Shown here: positions 1 to 11,645 of the stretch, piece after piece
How positions within the stretch are numbered: position 1 is the first letter of the stretch
Layout of the letters: each line of letters starts with the position of its first letter
Origin: Corinectria fuckeliana
Lineage: Eukaryota; Ascomycota; Sordariomycetes; Hypocreales; Nectriaceae
Reading direction: 5' to 3'
DNA length: 34,192 nucleotides
Assembly (NCBI GenBank): GCA_019137255.1
Contig: WPDH01000444.1
Location: forward strand, 1 to 34,192
The notes under the pieces: model-generated
What the model was told of the DNA's origin: nothing
Databases searched by the model: none
The model's input: the letters and a program-made list of their open reading frames with translations, nothing else
Translations under genes and position numbers: made by a program

Positions 1-1130
1 AACTTACTAAAAAAGTAAGAGATATTAAAATAGTTCTAGTAATAATTAGCATATAAGTAAATATTATAAGTAATAATATACCTAATAAGAATACTATTAT
101 TTTATTTATATTTATTATATAACTTTATAATATTATATTTAATACTATAAAAATAATAAAATATAATATTATAATTTTAGATACTATATAAGTTAATAAT
201 ATATAGTATTATCTTTAGATTAGTTATAATCTTATTATAAATCTTAAGCTTATAAGAGTCTTAATATAAATAAGTATAAGATTATATACTTAAATAAATA
301 AGTAAAAAAGGTACTAATTTTAGTTATTTTAATTACTATAAGACCTTTAGTATTAGCTCTAGCTAAACCTTTTATAAAAGCTTAAACAGTTAAGTCTAAG
401 TTTATAATAAGCTATTTAANNAGTATCTTCTTAGAAAGATACTAAAAGTATTTATTACTAAGCTTAATACCTATTATAATATTATTATTTATTATATTAG
501 AAAGTAGTAAAAAGAAAAAAGTAAAAAGTAAGATAATTAAAGTTTAAATAATAGTCTTCTTTTTTTTAGTAATACTTTTTTATATAAAAGGTATTTTATT
601 ATATAATATTATATATAAGAATATAATTATATAAAAAGATATATTTTTATAAATAATTAATAGTAAAAAAGAAAAAAAAAAGATAAATATAAGATAATAC
701 TTCTTATTAAAATAAAAGTTAGCTTACTATTATATATAAATATATAAGAAATTAAAAGTTATTAAAAGTAAGCTAAAATAGGTAAAATAAGTATTAAAAT
801 ATAGCTTTTAGTTATATAAAACTATATATAAAAGAATAATAATTAAAAAGGTAATATAATAGTATAAATCTAATTAAAAAAGAGAGATATTTATACTTAA
901 AAATATAATATTAAAGAAAAAAAAAGAAAAAATTAAGTTATAATAAGAGGTTTTTTTAAGCTATAACTAGATATATAACCTAAGGTTATATATCTCTAAT
1001 CTTAAGATCTTAGTAAATATATATAATAAGATTATATAAGAGTATATTATATTAAGTAACTCTAATAAAAAAAAACTTAAAAATATTTAGGAATTAATTA
1101 ATATACGCAAAACAGGGTTATATAAGAGCA
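1..1130. repeat. AT-rich, probably RIP-eroded repeat block
   Basis: The stretch is almost entirely A and T, rich in TA steps and nearly free of CG, and it changes abruptly to ordinary composition near 1100-1200. No reading frame of meaningful length survives on either strand. In filamentous ascomycetes this composition is typical of transposon DNA destroyed by repeat-induced point mutation. The original element type cannot be read from what is left. A short direct repeat (ttatataagag followed by a pyrimidine and atat) occurs near 1033 and 1119, close to the right edge. Confidence 0.75.
420..421. other. Two undetermined bases (NN)
   Basis: Two N bases lie inside the AT-rich block. They mark an unresolved position or a minimal scaffold gap, so continuity across this point is not guaranteed. 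Confidence 0.95.
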
Positions 1131-1679
1131 TATAAGATCATATAAGCGCACAGTATAAGATAACTCTAGCGAAATTTCCAAAAAAAGTTAATATGAGACA
1201 CCGGGCCCTATAGCCTTCCGTAAGTGCTTACGAAACTGCTTCTAGTGGCTCGCCCGCCGTTGCGACGTTACTCTCCTTCGACAAGCAAAAAAAAACTCGT
1301 CGGTGGGTGAGCGAGCGAGCATCAACAAAGAACTGGACAGACCACATTGCTTAGACAACAATCCTACCAAACGGCCGATCCTTGCGCTTTCCAGCTTCCA
1401 AAACTGCTCACCTTCCACCTTGTCTCTAGCGCCCGCGCTCCTGGGACCAGTCTCACGCAAAGGACAATGTGGTTTACCTAACAACCCTGCCGGAGTATCC
1501 AGAATCTGGGGTTTTCGGTGGGCTTGCCGTCGAGCACGCAATTCCTCGTGCTTTGGGTGGCTTCGGCCCGTTACTTATATGTAAGATGGCAGCCATGAGA
1601 AATTCTGGAACTCGAGAGGCTGACTTCAGCAGCATCATGCGACCACTAGAGGCTCCTTGACCCTTTCTTCTCTCCATCC
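1131..1679. other. Intergenic, upstream region of the permease gene
   Basis: The composition is ordinary and no convincing gene is present; the short overlapping frames have no recognisable content. A pyrimidine-rich stretch with tttcttctctccatcc sits immediately before the ATG at 1680, which is common in fungal 5' leaders. The promoter of the permease presumably lies here. Confidence 0.5.
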
Positions 1680-3631
1680 ATGGCCGTCAACAACTCCACG
1701 GCGCTCGACTCCAAAGACGCCGGCCAGCTCCCGTACGATGACGTCGAGGGCGTCAGCTCGGCCGAGCACCACGGCCGCGGGCCTACGCAGTCGGACCTGC
1801 TGCGCCGCGCCCTCTCGGCTCGCCAGGTGCAGATGATCGCCATCGGCGGCACCATCGGCACCGGGCTGTTCCTGGGGACCGGCAAGTCGCTGGCCACCGG
1901 CGGACCGGCCTCGATCCTGATTGCCTACGCCATCGTCGGCGTCATCGTCTTCTCGACCATGTTGAGCTTGGGAGAAATGGCGGCTTACATCCCCGTGGCC
2001 GGCAGCTTCTGTACCTTTGCTGGGTAACTATGCCAAGACGCTGCGTGGTGTTGAGTTGTGGCTAAAACCGTCGCGGCTTAGACGCTTCGTCGACGACGCC
2101 TTTGGCTTCGCGCTGACCTGGAATTACTGGTTCAACGACGCCGTCTCCACAGCCTCCGACCTCGTTGCCCTGCAGCTCATTCTACAGTACTGGACCGACA
2201 ACTTCCCCGGGTGGGCGCTGAGCTTGATCTTCTGGTTCGTCCTGATCGCTGCCAACATCATCACCGTGAGAGCATACGGCGAGGTAGGACCGCCTTTCGG
2301 GACCACTGAGATTGCGCAGTTATGCTTACTTGTCCCATCACAGCTCGAGTATTGGCTAAGTCTGCTAAAAGTCATCACCATTGTCGTAAGCGCCATGTGC
2401 TCTGCTGGCTCTGCGTTGTCTGCATTCGCTTACTCTTCGCCCGCAGGTCTTCATCGTCATGGGAATTGTCGTCAACTGCGGCGGGAACAGTGAGGGTCGC
2501 TACATTGGAGGACAGTATTGGCATCTCCCCGATGCTCCGTTTGTCGGGGGCATCGGCGGCTTTGCATCCGTGTTTGTTACCGCATCGTTCGCCTGTAAGT
2601 CGTCCGTCCACCGCCCCAATCTGCTCGACTGATGCGAACCTCGCATAGACGGCGGCACGGAGAGTATTGCCATTACGGCGGGCGAGACGATCAACCCCAC
2701 CAAGAACCTCCCCAGAGTTGTCAAGAACGTGTTTTGGCGAATCCTTCTCTTCTAGTACGTCCCCTCCACGAAGCCGACGCGTTCGTTGCGGCTCGACTCA
2801 CACCCAACAGCATCCTCTCTATTCTTCTCATCGGCCTCAACGTCCCCTACAACTACCCCAACCTCGACTCCAAGGAGACGCGCACCTCTCCCTTTACCAT
2901 CGTCTTCGAGATGACGGGCGCACACGCCGCGGGCAGTGTCATCAACGCCGTCATCATGACGAGTGTCCTCTCCGCGGGCAACCATGCCCTGTTCGCAGGC
3001 ACGAGGCTCATGTACACGCTCGCGATGGAGGGCCACGCGCCCAAGGTCTTTGGGAAGCTGAACAGGAACCAAGTGCCCTGGGTGGCCGTTCTGGTGACGA
3101 GCTTCATCGCCGGGCTCTGCTTTGGGTCGAGTTTCATCGGAGCCGGCCAGTTGTGGACGTGGCTTCAAAAGTACGACCCGTCATCATCGATCCTATATCG
3201 AGCCCCCCTGCTAACTCGTATCCAGCATTGTCGGCGTGTCCAACCAGCTCAGCTGGATTGCCATCGGCATCACGTCGATCCGCTTCCGCGCCGCGCTCGC
3301 CGTCCAAGGCAAGACGCATCTGCTGCCCTTCAAGAACTGGACGTACCCGGTCGGCCCTTGGTTCTGCGTCATCCTCAACAGCTTCCTCGTGCTGGTCCAA
3401 GGCTGGAGCTGCTTCAGCCCGAAGTTTGACGGCGTCAGCTTCGTCAGCTTCTACATCGAGCTGCCGGTCATGCTGATCATGTATGTGGTGTGGAAGCTGC
3501 TGAAAAAGACAAAGGTTGTTGGGCTGGCCGAGATGGACTTGGAGACGGATACGTACACGGCTGACGAGAAGGTGGTCGAGGAAACGGGCTGGAAGGCCAA
3601 GACCAAGAGAATAGCGATGTGGTTATTCTAA
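1680..3631 (+). CDS. Amino-acid permease, YAT (yeast amino acid transporter) family
   Basis: Proton-coupled uptake of amino acids across the plasma membrane. The model has seven exons: 1680-2023, 2082-2283, 2344-2385, 2447-2594, 2649-2754, 2811-3170 and 3226-3631. All six introns are GT-AG and 54-61 nt long, and the frame is continuous for 535 residues, the usual family length. A hydrophilic N-terminus precedes the first membrane segment with IGGTIGTGLFLGTG. LGEMAAYIPVAGSF follows, then RFVDDAFGFALTWNYWFND, the permease signature region. ASFAYGGTESIAITAGE and the NPTKNLPRVVKNVFWRIL segment are also family hallmarks. The C-terminal tail is hydrophilic and Glu/Lys-rich. The family includes lysine/arginine and general permeases; the substrate cannot be fixed from sequence. 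The gene looks intact although it borders RIP-eroded DNA. Confidence 0.93.
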
Positions 3632-4908
3632 GGACAGATTGATGTCGGATTGAGAAATGGTTTCCTCTTCAAGTTGCGATATACTACTGGCTACCGTAGG
3701 TACCTACCCTACTACCATCCACCGATCCAGCATGCCATGTGCCATCTACCTCGACGCCGCCCTCATGCCGACCATATCACATCTCCACGAGCGCATAAGT
3801 AGTACTTGCCTCACTCCGCAGAAGCCCACAGCGGGTTAGCACCTGTATTGGTGTGCACATTCTCGTGTCGCCTGGCGTGCTTCAGCTGACGAAAGGTGGT
3901 GAGCACCGTAGCCAGATCCTCGCATCTGTCTCGATTACTTTGGCCCAATTCTGATTCTCGTGGCGGCGGCCGTGGCGAAGGGGAGTATTTTTACCCCCCC
4001 TAGCGGCAGCGGTGGAGGGAAGAAGTGCCTATTCTCCCAGCGACAGTAGTAGAGTTGTATTTCCACAGCCCGAGATCTCACAAGTATCTTTGCTGCTGTA
4101 TCGGGCGTCACATAAGGCGCGAGAATTGTCAGCGTTGTCGGTCATTGATACGATTACCATGTCGCTGATGTCGTGTTTGATCTTGCTCTTCCCGTCTAGG
4201 AGGACATCCTTGGAGAAACTCGATGGCAGGATGCCCGAGCCGGCGAATCTATTACCGTGACGTGGTCTTATTAGTGGAAAGCCACTGAAGAAGAACGGTA
4301 TGCAACGGTCAAGGACAATTGATGACTTCTCATTACCACCACCACCACCACCACCAAGGTTTTGTCTTGGATATTTTTTTAGTCATAACCTCTTGGTAGA
4401 GGTACTTTTTCATCTATGAGCAGACTTGACAACAGGAAAAACAAATAAGGTAGAGGGGAAAACCCCTTCAAGCCGGTCCTTGGTGTTGTTTGCCCGCGCT
4501 CACTGCTCCATCTGGTCCAGTGGGACCCTAGTAAGACTACAGCATCTCTAACCCCCCTAAAAATGATTGTTACTAGTTCAGCACCTGGAAGTAGGGCGAG
4601 CCAGGCTTTCTGGAAATATCCTCAAATCGACCCTTATTAAGCACTTTGAATTTCTGGAAGAACTACTAGCACGATGACTGAGAGGCCTTTTACTAATAGA
4701 ACATGAGTTGGCTTTATATCTCAGGAATTCGTGGTTGGGCTGAGAAATTTAAGTGGTGATGCCCGCAACTCGTACCAGGCTAACAAACGTACAGGGCGTC
4801 GACTGCCAGCCTCCAGGTCCTCCAGGCCCTTAGCTGTCGCAAAGGCCAACTCGCAAGGGCCACAAGGCCCCCAAGGCAAGTTCCTCCTGAATCTAGAGGA
4901 CCTTGTCT
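3632..4908. other. Intergenic, no convincing gene
   Basis: Short frames only (for example 4012-4260), none recognisable. The stretch contains small palindromes of the taggtaccta type near 3697-3707 and the ACC microsatellite listed separately. Confidence 0.5.
4335..4355. repeat. (ACC)7 microsatellite
   Basis: Seven perfect tandem ACC triplets in noncoding DNA. Confidence 0.95.
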
Positions 4909-5650
4909 ATGAATCCTCACCCCGTTCTATTCGAACCAGATCCTATGGTTCCCCCGTTCGAACTCGAAGACCAGAGTCCCATCACCTACAGTTGGGCAGA
5001 CAAAAAGGATGGAAATATCCTCAATCAGCTGGCATACGTCCCATCACTCAAGGAGCTCTCTGAAGAACTCCTGCGGGAAGAACACACGATTTCATCTCCA
5101 GCTCGGACGACGAGGTTTGTACCGTCCTCCCTCATCTCTACGGCTTTGGCTCTACCGATCACCGCCATGTTCGTACGTTTTGCCTTCGATAATGGTGCGT
5201 GTTGACTACCCTACCGTGAATTCTAGTATACGCCTTTTCCGCATGCTCCAGCGCCCTTTCAACAATCTTCTGCGACGCTACACCCTCAATCCGTCGAGCC
5301 ATCGTCTACCCACCGCATACATGCTTCTCGAACATATCGGCCCCAATGTGGGACAAATGCTGTCTAATACGTGGTTTGGCCAGCGAGACGATATCCACCG
5401 TAAGAAGCGATTATTTCGAGGACTAGCCCGCACGATGCTCGCCCTCGCTCGCACTCCTCAACCGCGCATAGGATCCTTTCAGTTCCACGACGACTGCTGC
5501 GTGAGGCTGACGAATCGGCCGTTGACGTGTTCGATGATGATACTAGAACGACGGTACACCGCGAACGATTCAAAGGACAGAAACCCACTCCTGCACAGAG
5601 TTTTTCGTATCAGACATGCTCTTGTTCAAGGCGAGCCTCGAACCTCGTGA
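4909..5650 (+). pseudogene. Decayed APH/kinase-like fungal gene, copy 1
   Basis: Pieces of a phosphotransferase-fold (APH, Pfam PF01636-like) protein common in filamentous fungi are readable in several frames. The N-terminal part (4909-5096) reads MNPHPVLFEPDPMVPPFEL and then YSWADKKDGNILNQLAYVP. A second piece near 5120-5180 contains PHLYGFGSTDHRHV in another frame. The third (5220-5550) carries HRLPTAYMLLEHIGPNVGQM and LTNRPLTCSMMILE. A frame change near 5548 leads into DGTPRTIQRTETHS and SDMLLF. Judged from recalled relatives, a long segment between the first two pieces is missing, and the entire C-lobe with the catalytic HxD and DWE region is absent. It cannot encode an active enzyme. No frame runs through, and the natural substrates of this family are unknown. 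Confidence 0.75.
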
Positions 5651-6275
5651 TGACCTTGGCCTTTCCTTTCGTTTCCTTCTCCTCTTCCTCCCTCGCTGCC
5701 TAGTGTTCTGCTAAACATGGCTTGATGAATGGCCTCAATGCACGAAATAGCAAATGACGCCCTGTAGTAGTAGGTGGGGAGCGGGGCAACATCGCGCTAT
5801 TCCGACCGTAAATCCTCCCCAGTTTGATCGGATGTGCAGCGAAACAAGCGCCGTAGCAGCCCCTAATACTGCTCTGAATCCTGATAAAGCGGCTTGGATG
5901 AACAACACAAGCAAGGGTAAAACAGAAGCTTAGCAATAGAGATTTGCCAGGAGTCCGTCGCCGCTTTCGGTCAGCGCCCATCTGAGTGAGGCTCGACAGT
6001 ACCCCGCCATGTACCTGTCGCGGCATCTTTTGACCCCTCCATGGTGTCCAAAACCTCCAACATCCATCTCTCTCGTCCATGTTTCTCGTTTCTCGTCACC
6101 TCCAGTCCAGGGGGCCAAAAACGGCTTCCGCCATGGCGCAGCGGGTCACTATCTACAATGGTGCCGTCCTCCTGTGCTTGCCCCCCCTTCTTCCTTACTC
6201 TTCGCCTGTTTTCCTGGAGAGAAGCGGACACCGCACAGCCTTCCCTCCAGCCGCCTGTTCTACGCTGGTACCTAA
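5651..6275. other. Intergenic between two relic genes
   Basis: Short frames overlap on both strands around 5700-6270, but none shows recognisable or conserved-looking content. The sequence just before the DUF3435 relic does not resemble that before the second DUF3435 copy at 30134. Confidence 0.45.
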
Positions 6276-7838
6276 ATGACCGGTATGACTCGCCGTCCGC
6301 GCCCTATCGACGATTCGGACGACTCCGATGCCTCATCCTCACTGGAGCGGAAGGACGACTTGTTCGACCTCGACGAAGACGCAGACTCTGGCCTAGAGAC
6401 CGATGCAACAGGTATCGAAGACCTCCGCGTAGACGACGCGGATGGGGATGTCAACGTCGATGTCGGGGACCAGATCCAGCTCTTCGGCGGGAACCTCCAT
6501 CCGCCAGAGCACTACCGGGCGCCTTGGAGGAGTTCAACGAGAGCGCCTTCGACGGCCAAGACTACAGCGACGGAAGCACTCTGCTCATAGATGCCACCGA
6601 GCGGCGATGGAACGAGTACGCATACAGCTATTCTACCCCCTTTGTAGCTCTTACTAATAGTCCTCCTTGGCAGGTATTGCGAGGTCGTCGGCCGAGTCCC
6701 TCAAGAATGTTTCGAGTCCGTCTCCGTCCGTCTACTATATACCTTCTTCGACTGGTTCTGCAACAAAAGGCCACCAAGGATGGCAGGGCAATACGAGGGA
6801 CTGCTAAGAAGAGTTCTCTGGGCACCAACTGGAAAGTCTTCGACTCGTCTTCGAGAGAGCTACAGGGAACAAGATCGACCTGAAAAAGAGCCAGACCATG
6901 CACAAGGTAGATTTCTTATCAGCCTAGAGCTGGGACTCCTATGCTGACATTGGCAGGTTCTCAGGGCACTTGCAAAAAAGCACGATCGAGCGATCAGAGG
7001 CGCGAACCAGTGCATGACGATTGATAACCTCAAAGAACAGACCGAGACGACGCTTACTACCACGAAGTCCTTCGTACCCGGAGAGCTCCGAATCCTTGCC
7101 GTGCTTTTCCTGCTCTAGCTCGCCCAGCATCCATCCTACGTCTCCGTTTTGGAGACACACAAATCGTACTGGCTAGAGATCCTGAAGGTGGGCCGCATAG
7201 CATACGCATTCGATTTCTTCTAGCTTTTACAGAGACATGCCTTGGAGTTGAAGACGCGTGAGTATGCCATCGTGGCATCTGGGGTTCTTTGCACTCGGGA
7301 TACTAACGCTATGCTAGATTGACCTTTACGCTCCCCGAGGCCTTATTTGACCCACACCTGGTCCTTAATGCCCATGTCCTTCTACTAGGCATCTTGTTTT
7401 GCCATCGGGCGTTTCGAGCGACAAGCCTCGCCTCTTTGAAGCAGCTAGACAACCCTGACATCGAGCCGGAGGAGCCAGAGATGCCCCGGCCTCTAAGGGA
7501 AGATCTAGACGAGACTCCAGTGTCCGCCGAGCTTCTCGGGCTCTCGCCGGCAATGAGTTGTCCCCAGACCAACCTATAACCTTGGCAAGCTGGATTAGGA
7601 GGATTGGCGAGATGTTGGGGGTTGAGCATCCCACAATTCCCTACATCCTGCGCTATAATGCCGCCAATGGACTTGATGGCAGCCGTCCGTTCCTTACTCG
7701 CTTGGAACACTTCAGCTAACTGTACAATGCAGCCGATGCTATGTCAGCGGTCCGAAACCTGACGCTACGCCGTACCAACTCCAACCCATTCCGAAGGAAC
7801 TACCTCGGACGCGAGATTTTTAAGGAGATTTTACAGTA
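6276..7838 (+). pseudogene. Decayed DUF3435 (tyrosine-recombinase-like) gene, copy 1
   Basis: The relic opens with an acidic Asp/Ser-rich N-terminus from ATG 6276, then VDVGDQIQLFGGNLHPPEHY. A one-base-type frame change near 6520 leads to LEEFNESAFDGQDYSDGSTL. An intron of about 60 nt (near 6616-6674) precedes YCEVVGRVPQECFESVS, and another at about 6908-6957 follows MHK and precedes VLRALAKKHD. Frames then break repeatedly, with in-frame TAG codons at 7116-7118 and 7221-7223. Later pieces include LTFTLPEALFDPHLVLNAHV, IPYILRYNAANGLDG and FRRNYLGREIF. In DUF3435 proteins the last two correspond to the recombinase Arg box and the Tyr region. The Arg and Tyr survive, but the usual Gly-His before the Tyr reads Arg-Arg. 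DUF3435 includes the captain recombinases of fungal Starship elements; whether this subfamily is a captain is not shown. A tail up to about 7960 may belong to it. Confidence 0.8.
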
Positions 7839-8013
7839 AGTCAAGTTATGGGCTAGGCAGTCAGTCAGCTAAGGGATGCGGTCGAGGGCAGCAGAATCTC
7901 CAGACAAACCACGAGCACTGGAGGACGTCTTAGACAACCTCACACCTTCTTCTGGCTTCTTTTCAGAGCGCTTGTGCTGCTCGCCTGCTTTCCCCTCGCA
8001 GACTGAAGCCAAC

Positions 8014-8890
8014 ATGTCAACCTCCCACGGTCCACAACAGCTCAAAGACGGCGTTGTGCAATCCCGCGTCCACCATGAACGCGACCGGTTCATCGCATCC
8101 ATCCACGAAGACGCCTGCCGCCGACTCGTGGAAGTTGCAACATATTCTACTTTGTGCCGTCCCGTTCAGTTGGCCCCGAGGTGGAGAGGTGGGTAGTACG
8201 CGTGCCTCCGGCTCCGCGTCTGGCTCCATGTCTGGCGTTCGGGGGGAGGAACAAGCTCGAAAGCGAGATTGCTACCATAACGTACGTCTGCCTTATCGGG
8301 TATGTGATGCATAGTGCTAACAGGTCGTGCTTGGTGGTTGTAGGCTGGTAGCTGAGAAGACGACCATTCCGATCCCCAAGATTTATGCGTATGCAAGAGC
8401 TAGAGGGTCTGCAACCGTCGAAGATCCAAGCATCGTGTTATGACGACAGCGGTCTTCTGACATCCGCCAATGACTACGGGGCGATGCTACCACCAATTGC
8501 CTACAATGCATTCGTCGAGGGTCGAAGCAGTGTCCTCTCCTGATTGGGAATGGAGTCGCGCAGTGCCTCGTCAGTTCCTCAAGCCTCCATTGTGGCTTGG
8601 AAACCCCGACACTACCAAGCTGGCTCATGATTTCGTCTACCAGGAATGAGTTGTTGTCGGACGAGTGGGCAGAGGCAAAAGCGGGCAGCGGATTTCTTGT
8701 TGCCAATGCCTTGGAAAACTGGGCGGATATGGACGGGTTCGCCTTCCGATGCATCAACTGGAAGTGTTGCCGAGGAATCAATCTCGAAGAGCGTGTCAAG
8801 GCATTCCTGAACGATGATGCACCTCGCAACATCCTGATTGCAAGGAAGCTAGCCGAGGGCATTGCCTACAACGCGGAAGTGGACCGACTC
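8014..8890 (+). pseudogene. Decayed APH/kinase-like fungal gene, copy 2
   Basis: This is a second phosphotransferase-like relic directly behind the DUF3435 relic. ATG 8014 starts a piece with HHERDRFIASIHEDA. In a shifted frame FYFVPSRSVGPEVERWVVRV, then CLAFGGRNKLESEIATI, an intron-like gap at about 8282-8343, and LVAEKTTIPIPKIYAYAR. Next come ANDYGAMLPPIAYNAFVEGR, and WEWSRAVPRQFLKPPLWLGN ending in a stop at 8646-8648. A further frame carries LVANALENWADMDGFAF and RKLAEGIAYNAEVDRL. The metal-binding DWEW motif is present, but the catalytic-loop region (HGDxxxxN in intact relatives) is missing between FVEGR and DWEW. The order matches recalled intact fungal relatives, so this is one broken gene and not several. 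Confidence 0.78.
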
Positions 8891-9725
8891 TCGCCCTGGA
8901 CAAGCGTGGGAGAGACCGGACTCCCCGTAAATTTTGTAGCAGTATGATCGCAGTCATTCTTCGTGATGGACTTTTGCTGATGGAAAAGGTTGGTAATCTG
9001 AAATCTGGACAATACGTCAATATCCTCCGTGCTCACTGCACATTGGGAGATGTCTATTAGGTAGGGAATGCTAGTGCTAGAGTGGTCGAGGTGAAAATGA
9101 AGTGTTGATGCAGGATGAGATGGGAGACTTTCCATGACTGGGTCCTCTAGACGCCTTCGTGACCACCGTCCATTGATGTAGGGACATGATATCAAGCATG
9201 TGTATCCGGCTATCAAGCATGCACAATATAGTGGACAGTAGCAGCGCTCCAATCCTGCAGCGCTCTGGTATTTTTATGTAGGGACTATAGAGTCAATGCT
9301 CTAACTGTATCTTCTACCTCCTACTTAATTGAGGCTATCATCACTCTTGTTCTCCCTCATCATCGTCGCTACCTTTATAGCCCTCCCTACCACCCCGATA
9401 GTAATAGTAAATATAGTCTTAAGGGTAGCAGCAGCAGTGATGGCAATAGTAACGGTAATGGTAGTGGTGTCGCTAGTCGAGCTGCCACCTTACAGTCAGC
9501 CTCAAGAGATGGAGTTTAAGTGGTTCAATCAGGTAGATTGTAACGGTAGAAGACAGCTATACTGTAGATTATACGTCGATCTATATGGGGACTGAGAATC
9601 AGTGTCGGTAGGTTGATATCACGTCCCCTGATGGACATTGTTCCAAACGCCCGACCAAATGCTATCATACATGGCATCTACTTTTGTACAGCATTCTCGA
9701 CAACCCTCGCCCACGGCACGCTGCT
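8891..9725. other. Intergenic with degenerate trinucleotide stretch
   Basis: No convincing gene is present. Around 9400-9475 there is a degenerate GTA/ATG-type triplet stretch (tagtaacggtaatggtagtg and similar). The short frame at 9329-9595 translates this low-complexity DNA and is not taken as a gene. The 3' end of the minus-strand CYC3 gene begins at 9726. Confidence 0.45.
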
Positions 9726-10670
9726 CTACGCCAACCAAGCCCACTTCCTCGCCCGCATCTTGACGCCCTCCCAGGTGTTCAGCTTCGGCCGCACGTCCAG
9801 GTAGAAGCTTGGCCCGCCCTTGCCGTCTGGTCGTCCCGCATAGAAGTCAATCACGTAGTCGACCCGGGTGCCGCACCGATCGATGACCCAGTCGTGGCGG
9901 TCAAAGGGCGCGGTGAAGCCGAGGATGGTGTTGACGCGGGCGGTCGGGGTCATGCTGTGGTTCTTGTTGGCGAATGATTCGAGTTTAGGGCCGCCACATC
10001 TGCCGACTATTAGCATTCCAAAAACGTCCCTCACTGCTACCTCCTGAGTGTAAAGGCTCCCGCGAGGACTCGAAACTTACGTCGTGCCTGCGAGGTAGGG
10101 AGCCTCCCACTCCTTGATCTCCTTCCACGCCCGCTCGTTGACGGCGTTGTGGATGGGCACCACCGTCTTCATGTCGGCGACCCGAGCATCGTAGCCCTTG
10201 CGCTTCATGGCCTCGAAGAACATCTTCTCCGAGGGGTATACCCAATTGCCCGACGGATCCATGCCGGTCTCCATCTCGTGGTTCGCGGGCTTCGGGGGGG
10301 CCGCGGCGTCGCCATGGTCGACGGGACACACGGCCGGGGGGCCGGACGTTCGGGGGATCGTCGACACAGCTCGATCGGTGTCGAGGCCGCCGCGGGGACG
10401 CTCTGCGGATGTGGGAGCGGCGGCGGCGGCGGCGGCAGCAGAGGAGGAGGAGGAGCTCCAGGGTAGGTAGGACGTGACGGTCTGCGTCCAGGACCTGGGC
10501 TCGGGGCGCGCGGTGTGGTCGACGGGGCAGACGGAGGGCTTCGCGGGCTGGGCTTGCAGAGGCGGAGCTTGAGGCTTCTGGGCTTCGGCTTCGGCCTCGG
10601 CTTCGCGGGCCTGGGCGATCCAGGCGTCGCGGGTCTTGGGGTCGACAGGGCAGGCGGACTGGTCGGCCAT
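9726..10670 (-). CDS. CYC3: Holocytochrome c synthase (cytochrome c heme lyase)
   Basis: It attaches heme covalently to apocytochrome c in the mitochondrial intermembrane space. Exons on the minus strand are 10670-10081 and 9999-9726, joined across an 81-nt GTAAGT...CAG intron (10080-10000), giving 287 residues. The N-terminal half is low-complexity, with Ala/Ser runs at about 72-85, and has three Cys-Pro-Val heme-regulatory motifs at C7, C48 and C115. The catalytic domain follows: MDPSGNWVYPSEKMFFEAMK, then VVPIHNAVNERAW, where H174 matches the heme-ligand His known in human HCCS (His154). PFDRHDWVIDRCGT and VDYVIDFYAG close the conserved core. The domain is complete and the splice restores CGGPKLESF, which supports the acceptor chosen. 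The paralog CYT2 (cytochrome c1 heme lyase) is the main alternative; the three CPV motifs favour CYC3. Confidence 0.92.
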
Positions 10671-11645
10671 TGTGTGGTCGTTCCCTTGCGTTTGGTGTTC
10701 CCCGGAGACGGGTAGGTTCGTCAGTGGCGAGAGAAGGGAGGCCCGATGAGCTACAGGTGCATAATTGTCTGGATCAGCAATAGCGTATTAATCCACAGGC
10801 GGCTTGGCGCAGGTACTGTAATCACTGTACTGCGCTGTAATGGCGACCTGGAAGATTGGGCTTGCGGCTGGGTCCCAATGGGAAGAAAGCTGCTGGAAGT
10901 ACTAACGGTGAGGGGTATTTACGGGTGGCGGGGGGACTGCAGCTCACAAGGATTTTCGTACCTGATGATAAGTAGCGGGACTTGTATCGCCATAGACTTT
11001 AGGTGAGAAGCAATGTATCGTTACCGTGAATCTTTGCTCATCTCAGCAGAAAAGAGTGGCTCGGTACATCTAGCCTGCCCTTGCATTGGGATAGATGAAG
11101 CCCTGCGTATCTTCTGCAGTTGATCAAGGATACCTCTACGCAAACGACCCAACAAGACTTGGTCAAGTGAGCTTGGCGGTGGCAAGGTGGAATTCTTGTT
11201 GGCTGTACCTGGGTAGTTTGCTCTTGTCCCATAGCCAGCCAAGCGGGGTGAATAATTAGTACTTGGTACACCAAGAGAGGGAGACAGAATATTCCGAGCA
11301 CTCACTGGCCTGTATACTGCATCAGCCAGCTAGATGATTCTGTCAACAGCGCTCTCTTGCCAGCCAAGTCGCCAAGTCGCGCGACCCAGCGGAGTCGGGA
11401 AAGCTCTGCCGCAGCTGGCTCACCCCAGCCCCCTAGCCCCCAGCCACTTCCTCAGGATGAGCCATGGAGGCATCTAGATTATGTAGGTCTTGGCCAGAGG
11501 CTTAGACCTACATGTACCCAATTTACGCATTACGACATTGCCGTATGCCGCGCGCCGTACGGAGTACCGTACGAATTACTTGATTGGCTTCTCCGCCATG
11601 CTCACTTTCCCGGGAAAACGTTGGATGAAGCGTTTTTTTTTTGTC
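10671..11645. other. Intergenic, shared upstream region of divergent genes
   Basis: It separates the minus-strand CYC3 start (10670) from the tentative membrane-protein start (11646). Small frames are present but none is recognisable. A perfect inverted repeat at 11556-11573 is listed separately. Confidence 0.45.
11556..11573. repeat. Short perfect inverted repeat
   Basis: Seven-base arms cgtacgg and ccgtacg flank the four-base loop agta. It lies about 75 bp before the tentative membrane-protein ATG. It may be an operator-like palindrome or chance; nothing more can be said. Confidence 0.5.

Noticed and set aside
10198..10470. Ala/Glu-rich plus-strand frame over CYC3
   Set aside because: Arises from the low-complexity Ser/Ala stretch of CYC3 read on the other strand.
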